A program made the translations under genes and the position numbers. From NCBI GenBank assembly GCA_041394405.1, contig JAWKIF010000015.1, positions 20,498 to 84,497 of the forward strand: a stretch of 64,000 nt of DNA, given 5' to 3'. The notes under the pieces are model-generated. The model was not told the DNA's origin. It did not search any database and saw nothing but the letters and a program-made list of their open reading frames with translations. Of this stretch, positions 1 through 8,692 are shown piece by piece. Position 1 is the stretch's first letter; each line of letters opens with the position of its first letter. Source of the DNA: Microthrix sp041394405. Its GTDB lineage: Bacteria > Actinomycetota > Acidimicrobiia > Acidimicrobiales > Microtrichaceae.

Positions 1-497
1 TCGAAGGTGGTCGCAGTGCCGAAGTCGACCACCACGGTGGGGGCGCCGTAGCGGTCGAGCGCTCCGACGGCGTTGGCCACCCGGTCGGCGCCTACCTCGC
101 CCGGATTGTCGTAGCGGATGGGCAAGCCGGTGCGAACGCCGGGCCCCACCACCACCGGGTCGAGGCCAAACCGGTGCTCGCACATCTGCCGCAGCTCGGC
201 GGTCACGAACGGCACCCCCGAGCTGATCGCAATGCCGTGCAGCTCGATGCCTTCCTCGCTGTCGCCGCCCAGCCCGTCACGGTCGAGACCGTCTTCGGCC
301 GACTCCAGCAGCTGGCGCAACACCATCGCCAGCTCGTCACCCGTGCGTTCGACGTCGGTGGACAGGCGCCAGTGCTCCACCAGCGCCGAATCGTCGGCAC
401 CGCTGCTGGGCGGCCCGGCCTGGGTGGGATCGGGTTCGCTCTGCTGGTAGAGCCCCACAACCGTCTGGGTGTTCCCGACGTCGATGGTCAACAGCAT
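1..497 (-). CDS. coaX: Type III pantothenate kinase, C-terminal part cut by window edge
   Basis: ATP-dependent phosphorylation of pantothenate, the first step of coenzyme A synthesis, cytosolic. Translating from the ATG at 497 gives an N-terminus MLLTIDVGNTQTVVGLY, the DxGNT phosphate-binding motif of the ASKHA-fold CoaX family. Further on a GVRTGLPIRYDNPGEVGADR stretch and an FGTAT motif near the window edge are also typical. About 165 residues are visible; the usual length is about 255, so the C-terminus lies outside. It is transcribed away from the TetR gene, whose stop is 10 bp upstream, so the two may be co-transcribed. panC, acting just before it in the pathway, is 13 kb away. Confidence 0.93.
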   Translation of the reverse strand, partial: MLLTIDVGNTQTVVGLYQQSEPDPTQAGPPSSGADDSALVEHWRLSTDVERTGDELAMVLRQLLESAEDGLDRDGLGGDSEEGIELHGIAISSGVPFVTAELRQMCEHRFGLDPVVVGPGVRTGLPIRYDNPGEVGADRVANAVGALDRYGAPTVVVDFGTATTF

Positions 498-507
498 GGT
501 GACGCCT

Positions 508-1446
508 TCACTTGGCCCGCTTTCTCGACTTCTCAAGTTCCTTGCGCACGTTGGCCACCATCCTCGCAGCCGACATGGAGAACGACCCGTGGCGATAGGC
601 GGGGTAGAAGATGGCACCCGCCAACGCGACGTTGACCTGCAACTCCACCTCGGCGCGGATCCCCTCGCACTGGGCATCGCCTGCCGGGCCTGCGCCGACG
701 TCGACCACGCGTTCGGTGCCCGACCAGACTGCGCCGATCACCAGCGACGCCACCGCCATCAACTCGTCGGTCGTCAGGTCGCGTGCCTGGTTGAAGCGGG
801 CCAGGTCGGTGGCCAGCTCGCTCACCCACAGCTGGATCTCCCGCCCGAGGGCCATGCGCAGGGCGCGTGATCCGCCGTAGCGTTCCTTGGCGATAAACCG
901 GAAGTGCATGGGGTGCTCGCGGGCGTAGCCCAGAAACGTGGTCACCGAGTTCTCCACCAGCTCGGCGGTGGGCACCGGCTGGGCACGAATCGCTCGCATC
1001 ACCTGACGCAGCTCGGTGAAGCTCTCGTCCACCAACACCAGCCCCACCTCTCCCATGTCGGCGAAGTGGCGATAGAAGGTTGCGGGCACCACGCCCGCGT
1101 CGCCGGTGATCTCGCGGATGCTGATGTCGGTAAACGCCTGCTCACCGGCCAGCCTGGCCAGGGCGGCATCCAGGAGGGCTCGCCGGGTGCGCTCCTTCTG
1201 CTCGCTGCGGGTGCCCGAGCGAACCGCGGCGGCCTTGGTGGCGGCCGAGCGCTTCGGTCCTGAAGCCGAGCCCCGCGACGACGCTCCGGCCGCCCTCGGT
1301 GGCCTTGCTTTCTTGGCCCGTCCTTGGGCGGGGCGCCCGCCCGACCCGCCTGAGGGGTCCGATGACGGATCGGGGTTCGGGCTGGGCACGACCCGAACGG
1401 TAGCGGCCGCGGGCCGCCACCGGGCGGACGGCGTGCACTTGGTCAC
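508..1446 (-). CDS. TetR-family transcriptional regulator, probable regulator of the adjacent desaturase genes
   Basis: TetR-type repressor. The N-terminal HTH is clear at about residues 80-130 (KERTRRALLDAAL ... ITGDAGVVPATFYRHF), followed by a helical ligand-binding region. The first ~75 residues are Pro/Ser/Gly/Lys-rich and unlike the family, so the real start may be downstream; the GTG at 1446 lies inside the palindromic operator and would make a leaderless mRNA, and another in-frame GTG lies at 1389. It is divergent to a ferredoxin reductase and a fatty-acid desaturase. That arrangement recalls the DesT-DesCB locus of Pseudomonas, where a TetR protein senses acyl-CoA saturation. Role by analogy only; the family assignment itself is firm. 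Confidence 0.85.
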   Translation of the reverse strand: MTKCTPSARWRPAAATVRVVPSPNPDPSSDPSGGSGGRPAQGRAKKARPPRAAGASSRGSASGPKRSAATKAAAVRSGTRSEQKERTRRALLDAALARLAGEQAFTDISIREITGDAGVVPATFYRHFADMGEVGLVLVDESFTELRQVMRAIRAQPVPTAELVENSVTTFLGYAREHPMHFRFIAKERYGGSRALRMALGREIQLWVSELATDLARFNQARDLTTDELMAVASLVIGAVWSGTERVVDVGAGPAGDAQCEGIRAEVELQVNVALAGAIFYPAYRHGSFSMSAARMVANVRKELEKSRKRAK

Positions 1447-1476
1447 GTTTGAGTAAACAGATGTTGACTCAAACGT
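1445..1476. promoter_or_regulatory. Palindromic operator between TetR gene and desaturase operon
   Basis: Perfect 10-bp inverted arms ACGTTTGAGT (1445-1454) and ACTCAAACGT (1467-1476) flank a 12-bp centre that is itself almost palindromic. This is the size and position expected for a TetR-family operator controlling both divergent genes. A further half-site, ATGTTCACTCAAAC at 1499-1512, matches 1461-1474 in 13 of 14 positions and includes the reductase start codon. Confidence 0.75.
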
Positions 1477-1498
1477 CGCCCCTCGCTACGGTGCACAC

Positions 1499-2584
1499 AT
1501 GTTCACTCAAACCCGCTCCGCCGTCCGCCGGCTTGGCAACGCATTGGCCAGCCCGCTGCCCGTGGACGCCTACCTCGCCATGATCGACCCGTTGTGGTCG
1601 GCAACCTCGTTGAAGGGCCGGGTGGTCTCGGTCACGCCCGAGACCTCGCGCAGCGCCACCATCGTCATCCACCCCGGCCGGGGCTTCGGCTCCTACCTGG
1701 CCGGGCAGTGGGTCACCGTCGGCGTCGAGATCGACGGGGTGCGCCACCGCCGCTGCTACTCCCTGACCTCGGACCCCGCGCACTCCGCCGGGTTGATCTC
1801 CATCACCGTGTCGGCAATTGCCGACGGGCTGGTGTCCAACCACCTCGTCTTCGGCACCGTTCCGGGCGACTACCTCACCCTCGAGCCCGCCCAGGGTGAG
1901 TTCCACCTGCCCGCCGACCGCACCACGCCCATGCTGTTCATCACCGGCGGCTCGGGCATCACCCCCGCCATGGGCATGATCCGGACGCTGGTGGGAGCCG
2001 GGCAGTGCCACGACGTCGTGCTGTTGCACCATGCGCCCAGCGCCGACGAGGCGATCTTCGCCGACGAGCTGGCCCGGCTGGCCGAGACGACCCCCGGGCT
2101 CGCCGTCAGCATCGCCCACACCGGCCCCGGCGCTCCGCCGCCCGAGCTGGCCCTCACCACCGAGCGCCTCGACCGGGAGTGCCCCGACTGGCGCACCCGG
2201 TCCGCCTGGGCCTGCGGGCCGGCGCCCATGCTGGACGATGCCGAGGATGTGTTTGCCGCAGCCGGCGCGCCCGACCGGCTGACCATCGAGCGGTTCGTGC
2301 CCAAGCTGCGCACCGATGGCACCGGCGTCGGCGGGCGGGTGGCCTTCACCGCCAGCGGCACTGAGGCCGTTCTGGACGGCGTCACCACGCTGCTGGATGG
2401 AGCCGAGCAGGCCGGCTTGGTCCCCGCCGCCGGCTGCCGCATGGGCATTTGCCACACCTGCATCGTTCCCCTCGGGGGCGGCTGCGTCCGCGACGTGCGC
2501 ACCGGCGAGATCACCTCAGAGGCCGGGGCACCCGTCCAGATCTGCGTGTCGGCGGCGGCCGGCGACGTGGAGCTCGCGCTGTAA
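1499..2584 (+). CDS. Ferredoxin reductase with C-terminal 2Fe-2S domain, electron donor for desaturase
   Basis: Oxidoreductase of 361 residues moving electrons from NAD(P)H through flavin to a 2Fe-2S centre. Order: a short N-terminal extension, FAD-binding barrel with the R-x-Y-S/T motif (RCYSLTS, about residue 83), NAD-binding domain (LFITGGSGITPAMGM) and a C-terminal plant-type ferredoxin domain with CRMGICHTC and a later Cys in GGGCVRDV. It resembles mycobacterial Rv3230c, the partner of desaturase DesA3, and here too the desaturase follows, 96 bp downstream. The ATG at 1499 sits inside a copy of the regulator half-site, so repression could act very close to the start. Substrate pairing is inferred from neighbours. 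Confidence 0.9.
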   Translation: MFTQTRSAVRRLGNALASPLPVDAYLAMIDPLWSATSLKGRVVSVTPETSRSATIVIHPGRGFGSYLAGQWVTVGVEIDGVRHRRCYSLTSDPAHSAGLISITVSAIADGLVSNHLVFGTVPGDYLTLEPAQGEFHLPADRTTPMLFITGGSGITPAMGMIRTLVGAGQCHDVVLLHHAPSADEAIFADELARLAETTPGLAVSIAHTGPGAPPPELALTTERLDRECPDWRTRSAWACGPAPMLDDAEDVFAAAGAPDRLTIERFVPKLRTDGTGVGGRVAFTASGTEAVLDGVTTLLDGAEQAGLVPAAGCRMGICHTCIVPLGGGCVRDVRTGEITSEAGAPVQICVSAAAGDVELAL

Positions 2585-2610
2585 CTCAGTCGGCCCCGCT
2601 CCCTTCCCGT

Positions 2611-2637
2611 TCCCCTCCCCCTCCCCTCCCCCTCCCC
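2611..2637 (+). repeat. Pure pyrimidine tract of C4/C5 runs
   Basis: Five runs of four or five C separated by single T residues in the gap between reductase and desaturase. The complementary (template) strand therefore holds G-runs with one-base loops, a classic potential G-quadruplex. Confidence 0.7.
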
Positions 2638-2680
2638 AACTTCCACTCGACCCCCGGGCCCCGCCCGACCGGAGACCACG

Positions 2681-3847
2681 ATGACCGCAACCCTCGCTCC
2701 CCGCACGCAACCCCCCGCTCCCGCCCCGGCGCCCGCCGCCCCCCAGGCAACGCCACGGGCCGGCGGCCTCACCGCCGAGCAGTCCGAGGCGTTCGGCGCC
2801 GCCATGGACGCCCTCCGGGCCGAGATCCGTGCCGACCTCGGCGCCGACGACGCCGCCTACATCCGCAGGATCATCGCCACCCAGCGGCGCCTGGAGATCG
2901 GCGGCCGCCTGGCCCTGTTCGGCTGGTTCCTGCCGCCCCTCTGGGTGGCGGGCGCCGTCTCGCTGGGGTTGGCCAAGATCCTCGACAACATGGAGATCGG
3001 GCACAACGTCATGCACGGCCAGTACGACTGGATGCGCGACGACGAGATCAACTCCTCCGACTGGGACTGGGACCATCCCTCGGTGGCCGCTCACTGGAAG
3101 CACTCCCACAACGAGGAACACCACACCTGGACCAACGTGGTGGGCCGCGACCGGGACATCGGCTACGGCACGCTGCGCATGTCCGAGGATCACCCGTGGA
3201 AGCCCGTGTTCCTGCTGAACCCGGTGTTTGCCGCCGTGCTGGCGCTCAACTTCGACCACGGCATCGCCCTGCACGAGGTGCACATCGAGGAGGTCCAGCG
3301 GGGCCGGCGCTCGTTCGCCGAGGTGAAGCCGATCCTCGCCGAGATCGGCCAGAAGAGCGGCCGACAGGCCCTCAAGGACTACGTCTTGTTCCCGGCGCTC
3401 ACCGGACCGGGATTCCTCCCCGTGGCGGGCGCCAACCTCACCGCCAACCTCATGCGCAACCTGTGGACGTTCCTCATCATCTTCTGTGGGCACTTCCCCG
3501 ACGGGGTCGAGCAGTTCCCCGAGGAGATCGTCGAGGGCGAGACGCGAGGCGACTGGTACGCCCGACAGATCCTGGGATCGGCCAACATCGAGGGCGGGCC
3601 GCTGTTCCACGTGATGACCGGCAACCTCAGCCACCAGATCGAACACCACGCCTTCCCCGACCTGCCCGGCCGCCGCTACGCCGAGATGGCGCCGCGGGTG
3701 CGCCAGCTGTGCGAGGAGTTCGGCCTGGAGTACAACACCGGCGGGCTGACCCGGCAGTTCGGAACGGTGGTGCGCAAGATCTGCGCCCTGGCGCTCCCCG
3801 AGGATCGCGGGCCGAAGGCCTGGTACCGGGGCATCCGCAACCGCTGA
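2681..3847 (+). CDS. Membrane fatty-acid desaturase (DesA3-like)
   Basis: Acyl desaturase of 388 residues that would insert a double bond into fatty acyl chains using O2 and electrons from the reductase upstream. The three histidine boxes of membrane di-iron desaturases are present: GHNVMHGQ (about 106), HNEEHHTW (about 143) and QIEHHAF (about 318). Hydrophobic segments lie around 80-110 and 175-195 and near 250. The N-terminus is Pro/Ala-rich and disordered. Likely co-transcribed with the reductase and controlled by the TetR protein. Chain length and position specificity cannot be read from sequence. Confidence 0.92.
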   Translation: MTATLAPRTQPPAPAPAPAAPQATPRAGGLTAEQSEAFGAAMDALRAEIRADLGADDAAYIRRIIATQRRLEIGGRLALFGWFLPPLWVAGAVSLGLAKILDNMEIGHNVMHGQYDWMRDDEINSSDWDWDHPSVAAHWKHSHNEEHHTWTNVVGRDRDIGYGTLRMSEDHPWKPVFLLNPVFAAVLALNFDHGIALHEVHIEEVQRGRRSFAEVKPILAEIGQKSGRQALKDYVLFPALTGPGFLPVAGANLTANLMRNLWTFLIIFCGHFPDGVEQFPEEIVEGETRGDWYARQILGSANIEGGPLFHVMTGNLSHQIEHHAFPDLPGRRYAEMAPRVRQLCEEFGLEYNTGGLTRQFGTVVRKICALALPEDRGPKAWYRGIRNR

Positions 3848-3890
3848 CCCAACCGGGCGGGCGGAGGGACCGCTGTGGCAGGGTGCAGCC

Positions 3891-5009
3891 ATGACCGAAA
3901 GCCGCACCGCCTACCTGCACCTACTCGACACCCTGGCCGAGGTGGGCGAACGCTTCGCCGGTGAGGAGTGGGCCACCTCCGACCCGACCGACGTCGCCGA
4001 GACCCTGCAGGCGATCTTGGTCCACCTGGGCACCGCCATCGAGACCCAGCTGCACGACGACCCGGCGCACCCGGCGTTTCGGGAGATCGTCACCCCGTGG
4101 CGCAAGTCGCTGGGCGACAACGCCGACGCGCGCTACCACGACGCCCGCATCCACCCCGGCGGCCGATACCGGGTGCGGGGCAACACCGGCGGCGCCGTCT
4201 ACGTGTCGTTCACCGTCGAAACCGGCGAGGCCGATGGCTCCTTTCCCAGCGGCACCAGCGGTGTGTTGAACGACACCGGCTTCTCGGTGGGCGCCGACGG
4301 CTCGTTCCAATTCACGGTGGGCGGCGAGAACGCCGACCTCCCCCTTGGGCCCGGCTCGAGCCGGCTGACCGTGCGGCACTACTGGGAGCAGCCCGAGCCA
4401 CCCGCCGCACCGCCGGCGGCCGACCTGGCGCTGGCCATCGACCTGCTGGACGGCGAGGTCCCCTCGGCGCCCCGGGCCCCCACCGACGCCTGGATCGCCG
4501 CGTCGATCCGCCGCCTGGCCACCTACGTCCGCAGCCGCACCATCGACACCATCCTGAGGCCGGGCGAGGGCGATCCGCCGGGCTTCGTGTCCCGTATCCC
4601 CCATGAGTTTCCCGTCCCGGTGCCACCGGGCGACCACGCACTGGCCGCAGCCGACGCCGCCTACTCCATGGCGCCCTACCTGTTGGGGCCCGACGAGGCG
4701 TTGGTGATCACGGCCGCCTGGCCCGAGTGCCGCTGCGCCAACGTGAACCTCTGGAACCGCCAGATGCAGACCTTCGACTACCTCCGCCACCCCGTTGCCC
4801 TGAACCGGGCCGGCACCACCGGGGTCTCCGCCGACGGCACGTTCACGGTGGTGGTGGCCCATGAGGACCCCGGCGTGCCCAACTGGCTCGACACCGAGGG
4901 CCGCCCCTTCGGTCTGGTGTTCTGGCGCTATCTGTTGCCCGAAGGCCCGATCGCCACCCCCCGGGGCGACGTGATGCCGCTGGCCGACGTCCGCCGGCGG
5001 ATCGGCTAG
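3891..5009 (+). CDS. DUF1214-type protein of unknown function
   Basis: 372 residues, no signal peptide or membrane segment. The C-terminal third (NVNLWNRQMQTFDY ... NWLDTEGRPFGLVFWRYLLPEG) looks like the DUF1214 domain, found in bacterial proteins often next to DUF1254. The middle (YRVRGNTGGAVYVSFTVE ... FQFTVGGE) looks like beta-strand repeats of the same fold. Starts 43 bp after the desaturase, same strand, so it may belong to the same transcript. Function is unknown; domain assignment is by pattern recognition only. Confidence 0.65.
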   Translation: MTESRTAYLHLLDTLAEVGERFAGEEWATSDPTDVAETLQAILVHLGTAIETQLHDDPAHPAFREIVTPWRKSLGDNADARYHDARIHPGGRYRVRGNTGGAVYVSFTVETGEADGSFPSGTSGVLNDTGFSVGADGSFQFTVGGENADLPLGPGSSRLTVRHYWEQPEPPAAPPAADLALAIDLLDGEVPSAPRAPTDAWIAASIRRLATYVRSRTIDTILRPGEGDPPGFVSRIPHEFPVPVPPGDHALAAADAAYSMAPYLLGPDEALVITAAWPECRCANVNLWNRQMQTFDYLRHPVALNRAGTTGVSADGTFTVVVAHEDPGVPNWLDTEGRPFGLVFWRYLLPEGPIATPRGDVMPLADVRRRIG

Positions 5010-5018
5010 AACGAGCCG

Positions 5019-5708
5019 ATGATCCACCAGCTTCCCGTGGTCGTGCCGGGCCCAGAGGGCGAACCTCCACCTGGCCTCGGCGCCGATCATCCGATGCGCC
5101 TGGTCACCAGGGCGGCGGCGTTCGAGCCGGACGGGTGGACCGACCAACGTCGGCGCGAGGTTGCAGCGCTGTTCGATTCGTTGGCCGAGGAGTGGTCCAG
5201 CCGGGACGTGCCGGGGCGGGAGGCGCCGATCCTCGATGCGCTGGATCGAGGCCTGCCAGCCGCGCCGCCCGGCTCCCGGAAGGTCGCTGTCGACATCGGC
5301 GCCGGCGACGGGCTGAACACCCGCCACCTGACGCCCGCATTCCCCGACCTCATCACCCTGGATCTGTCGGGCGAGATGCTGCGCCGGGCCGCAGCGTCGG
5401 ACGAGCGCGGCCGCACCCTCCGCCGGGTGCGGGCCGACGGCTCGCGGCTGCCCATGCCGGACGGGTCGGTCGATGCCTTGGTGCTGGCCAACGCGTTCCT
5501 CTTTCCGGCCGAGGCCCATCGGGTGCTCGCTCCCGCCGGGGTCGTTGTCTGGGTGAACTCTCGCGGCACGGGCACCCCCATCCACCTGCTGGCCACCGAG
5601 GTGGACGAGGCACTCCCCGGACGCTGGGACGGGGTGGCCTCCACCGCCGGCTGGGGCACCTGGTCGGTGCACTGGCGGGCTCAGCCCTCGGTGGCCACGC
5701 CGAAGTAG
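5019..5708 (+). CDS. Class I SAM-dependent methyltransferase
   Basis: 229 residues. Motif I VAVDIGAGDGLNTRHL (about residue 88), motif II acid LDLSGEML and the post-motif VDALVLANAFLF indicate a Rossmann-type methyltransferase domain. Substrate unknown. It begins 9 bp after the DUF1214 gene. Its last 28 bp overlap, on the opposite strand, the end of a truncated sulfotransferase gene, so this 3' end may have been affected by the same rearrangement; the C-terminus after the core domain is short. Confidence 0.75.
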   Translation: MIHQLPVVVPGPEGEPPPGLGADHPMRLVTRAAAFEPDGWTDQRRREVAALFDSLAEEWSSRDVPGREAPILDALDRGLPAAPPGSRKVAVDIGAGDGLNTRHLTPAFPDLITLDLSGEMLRRAAASDERGRTLRRVRADGSRLPMPDGSVDALVLANAFLFPAEAHRVLAPAGVVVWVNSRGTGTPIHLLATEVDEALPGRWDGVASTAGWGTWSVHWRAQPSVATPK

Positions 5709-5895
5709 TCCAGGTACCCGGCCAGCTCGCTCCGCAGGGCCGCGGGGTCGAAGCCCCACTCCTCCGGCGTGTAGCGATGCGCACCGAACTTTCCCTTGGG
5801 TTTGTCAGCCACGTAGGCCTCGATGGCCGCCGCATGCGAGTCGGCCAAGGTGCGGTCGAGCCCGGCGTACGCGCCCTCGATGGCCGCCCGACGCG
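5681..5895 (-). pseudogene. Sulfotransferase C-terminal remnant
   Basis: Reading minus from about 5895 to the TGA at 5683-5681 gives about 70 residues including ADKPKGKFGAHRYTPEEWGF and ALRSELAGYLDYFGV. This is the characteristic tail of the bacterial Sulfotransferase_3 family (P-x-GKHG-x-HRYSLEDFG). The N-terminal three quarters, with the PAPS-binding loop, is missing. Upstream of about 5895 the sequence switches abruptly to a gene on the other strand. It cannot make a functional enzyme. Confidence 0.7.
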
Positions 5896-6339
5896 ATGAG
5901 CTACTCGATGCCGGCGATACAGCTGAACGGCATTTCGATCGCCGGGTACTCGGCCAACAAGAACCAGTGCGGCTACTACTCGCACAGCGGCACGACCACG
6001 ACGACCGCCGGCGCTCGGCTCGACCGCTACACCACCACCAAATCCGGCATCAACTTCGCCGCCGACAAACCACTTCCCACGTCGGTGCTGCGGCTGATGA
6101 TCAAGCTGAAGCTGGCCGAGCTGGGCGACAAGGACCACGGCCTACGTTCGGAGTTCTACGCCGATGGGCAATTGAAGGCCCAAGGCAAGATGAGCAACGG
6201 CACACTCACGGGCAGATGGAAGTGGTTCCGCCAGGACGGCAGCCTGATGCGGGTGGGTTCATTCCGGCTCGGCGAACAGTCCGGCACGTGGACCACCTAC
6301 GACCGAGACGGGAACCCCACCAACTCGACGCAGCACTAA
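5884..6339 (+). pseudogene. DUF1801/YdhG-like protein with MORN-type repeats, N-terminus lost
   Basis: From the ATG at 5896 it encodes 147 residues. Residues 1-75 (MSYSMPAIQLNGISIAGYSA ... INFAADKPLPTSVLRLMIK) are the second half of a DUF1801 fold; normally about 40 residues precede the SY-x-MP motif. Residues 85-145 (EFYADGQLKAQGKMSNG, GRWKWFRQDGSLMRVGSF) are two MORN-like repeats. The homologous reading frame starts at about 5884 (PPDA), with no Met at the expected position, so the 5' end seems deleted. It might still be translated from 5896. The stop overlaps the convergent carotenoid-oxygenase stop. Confidence 0.65.
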
Positions 6340-7837
6340 CCGTCGGCCGGCACCCAGGTGGCGTGAACCCGTGGGGCACCCGCTGGGGCAACTCGACGGT
6401 GGCGACCGGCCCGGCCCCGAAGTCCTGCGCCGCCAGGATGAGCAGGTCGCTGCCGTCGCGTTCCGCGTTGTAGGAGTAGGTGAGGACATAGCCGTCGTCC
6501 TCGGCTTCGCCGGTGGGCACGAAGAGCCCCTCGTCGCACACCCGGTCCGTGCCGGGGTCGAAGTACTCGTGGGTGTTCCGCTCGAAGTCCTGCTTGTAGA
6601 GGCCGCCCAACTGCACCGTGTCGGGGTTGTCGACCGCCTCGATGAGGTAGCCGTAGCGGTACGTGCGGCCCACCCGACGGGGATCGCGGGTGGGCAGATC
6701 CATCGGGCGCTCGTCCTCGAGGGTCTCGTCCTTGATGGTCAGGGACTCCCCCGCGGCGTTGATGCGCCAGCGGTGCAGCTCGGCGGACTGACCCAGCGGG
6801 CCGTCCTCGAACATCGTCGCGAACTGGCTGACGTCCACCACCACCTCGTCGCCATCGCGAAACGCGTTGACGCCGTGAAACACGTAGGCAGGCGGCACCT
6901 CCACCCAGCGGATGTCGTCGTTGCTGCCGCCCAGGGGCATCACCCCAATTCGGGCGCCGTAGGACGGGTCCCAGCGAAACGGAAGGTCGGCGCCCTCAGC
7001 GGCCATCGACAGGTCGAGCACCACGGGGAACTCCCAGAAGACCACGTCGCGTTCGGTGATGGCGAAGTCGTGCATCATGGTGGAGCGGCCCACCTCAATC
7101 GGCGCGCTGTGGATCAGCCGGCCCTGGGCATCGGCCACGTGGTAGGTCAGGAACGGCTCGAAGAACCCGTAGCCGAAGAAGTGCATTCGCCCCGTATCCG
7201 GATCGATCTTGGGGTGAGCGGTCATGTTGGTGTCGAGCTTGCCGCCGAAGTCGTACACGCCCACCGTCGACAGGTCGTCGGGCGACAACTCGTAGGGAAG
7301 GCCGATCTCGCCCGAGGTCAGCAGCCTGCCGGCGTGGGTGAATGCCGAGACGTTGCTGTAGCCGATCGCTCCTCCCGGCGGCCCGGCCTCGGCGAACCCG
7401 TCGCCGCTCTCGTACAGGCTGGTGCGAACCCACCGGTTGGCGTACGAGCGGGCCTCGCCGCCCTCCAGGCGAACCCCGTGAACCATGCCATCGCCGATGA
7501 ACCAGTGACCCGAGTCGGCATTGGTGCTGTTGGATCCGTTGCGCACATACAGCCCCGCCAGTTCCTCGGGCACCGAGCCGGTGACCCGCAACGTCGTGGA
7601 ACTCACCTCGCGTGAAACGGGGGCGAAGTTGCCCTGCAACCACCAGGGCGAGATGGGGTCAACGGCGGCGAGCGCCCTCGTGGTGGTTGGGCCGGGCATG
7701 CTGGTGCTGGAGCCTGCCGCGGCGGTCGAACCAGGGTTGCGACAGCCGGCGAGCACCGCAGGCGTCGCAGCAGCGAGCGCCATGCCACCCCCTGCTCGGG
7801 TGATGAACTGGCGCCGGGTCATGGGGCGTCGCTGCAT
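6336..7837 (-). CDS. Carotenoid oxygenase family protein, exported, frameshifted near its end
   Basis: Non-heme iron dioxygenase of the RPE65/apocarotenoid cleavage family, about 500 residues. The N-terminus has a twin-arginine signal (TRRQFITRAGGG) ending in a lipobox-like VLAGC, so it is probably a Tat-exported lipoprotein. Expected features are present: LYVRNGSN, HWFIGDGMVHG, DTNMTAHPKIDP, a His-containing MMHDFAITERDVVFWE and HGVNAF. After VPHGF one base is missing between 6364 and 6365; restoring it gives HATWVPADG and a stop at 6336, the normal family ending. As sequenced, the frame instead runs to 6206 with an unrelated tail. Either a real frameshift or a sequencing error. Substrate unknown. 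Confidence 0.85.
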
Positions 7838-7873
7838 GCCTCGACAGTACGCCGGAGGCGGACCGGACGGGAA

Positions 7874-8602
7874 CTAGCGGCCGACCAGGCGGCGAACGCG
7901 GGTGCCCACCGGCGAGTAGCGCACGATGCACTGCAGCGCCCGCACGCCGTCGCGCCAGCCGATCTTCTTGCCCTCGTCGTAGGTGCGGCCCGAGTAGCTG
8001 ATGCCGGTCTCGTAGATGCGGAGGCCCTGGGCGGAGACCTTGGCGGTGATCTCGGGCTCGAACCCGAAGCGGTCCTCTTCGATCTCGATGCTCTGGATGA
8101 CCTCGCGACGGAACACCTTGTAGCAGGTCTCCATGTCGGTGAGGTTCAGGTTGGTGAACATGTTGGACAGGGTGGTGAGGAACCGGTTGCCCACCGAATG
8201 CCAGAAATAGAGCACGCGATGCGGCCCGCCGGCGAGAAACCTGGAGCCGTAGACCACGTCGGCCCGACCGTCCAGCAGCGGTTCCAGCAGCACGCCGAAC
8301 TCGGCGGGGTCGTATTCCAGGTCGGCGTCCTGCACCACCACGTACTCGGCGGTGGCCTCGGCGAAGCCGCGGCGCAGCGCAGCGCCCTTGCCCTGGTTGT
8401 GCCCCTGATCGAACACCGCCACTCGGGGGTCGGCGATCGATCGGGCCAGCTCCAGCGTGCCGTCCGAGGAGCCGTCGTTCACGATGACCAACTCGGCGCA
8501 CCACGGCGAGTCCAGCACCCGACCGGCCGAGGCCAGCAACGTGTCCTCTTCGTTGTAGGCGGGCATCACGACCGACAACACCGGCCGGGGATCGGAACTC
8601 AC
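7874..8602 (-). CDS. GT2 glycosyltransferase (polyprenyl-phosphate glycosyltransferase type)
   Basis: About 242 residues from the GTG at 8602, chosen because GGAGGA lies 7 bp upstream; a longer frame to 8632 lacks such a site. GT-A motifs: LSVVMPAYNEEDTL, VNDGSSDGT, and the DxD-like VVQDADLEYDP. The RFGFEPEITAKVS and YSGRTYDEGKKIGWRDG segments are typical of dolichol/undecaprenol-phosphate sugar synthases. No C-terminal membrane segment, so probably cytosolic or membrane-associated. Acceptor and donor sugar cannot be determined. Confidence 0.85.
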   Translation of the reverse strand: MSSDPRPVLSVVMPAYNEEDTLLASAGRVLDSPWCAELVIVNDGSSDGTLELARSIADPRVAVFDQGHNQGKGAALRRGFAEATAEYVVVQDADLEYDPAEFGVLLEPLLDGRADVVYGSRFLAGGPHRVLYFWHSVGNRFLTTLSNMFTNLNLTDMETCYKVFRREVIQSIEIEEDRFGFEPEITAKVSAQGLRIYETGISYSGRTYDEGKKIGWRDGVRALQCIVRYSPVGTRVRRLVGR

Positions 8603-8692
8603 GGGCGCTCCTCCAGAGACGGGACCCGACATTCTCCCATGGGGCGGCGCTGACGCGGAAGCTCACCGCTCGGTGGTTGCCCGGCCGAAGAT

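Noticed and set aside
2516..3907. 463-codon minus-strand frame opposite the desaturase
   Set aside because: Gly/Val/His-rich antisense shadow with no motif; the plus strand carries all three histidine boxes.
3921..5759. 612-codon minus-strand frame opposite the DUF1214 and methyltransferase genes
   Set aside because: Low-complexity GC-driven shadow; only its far end touches the true sulfotransferase remnant, which is in another frame.
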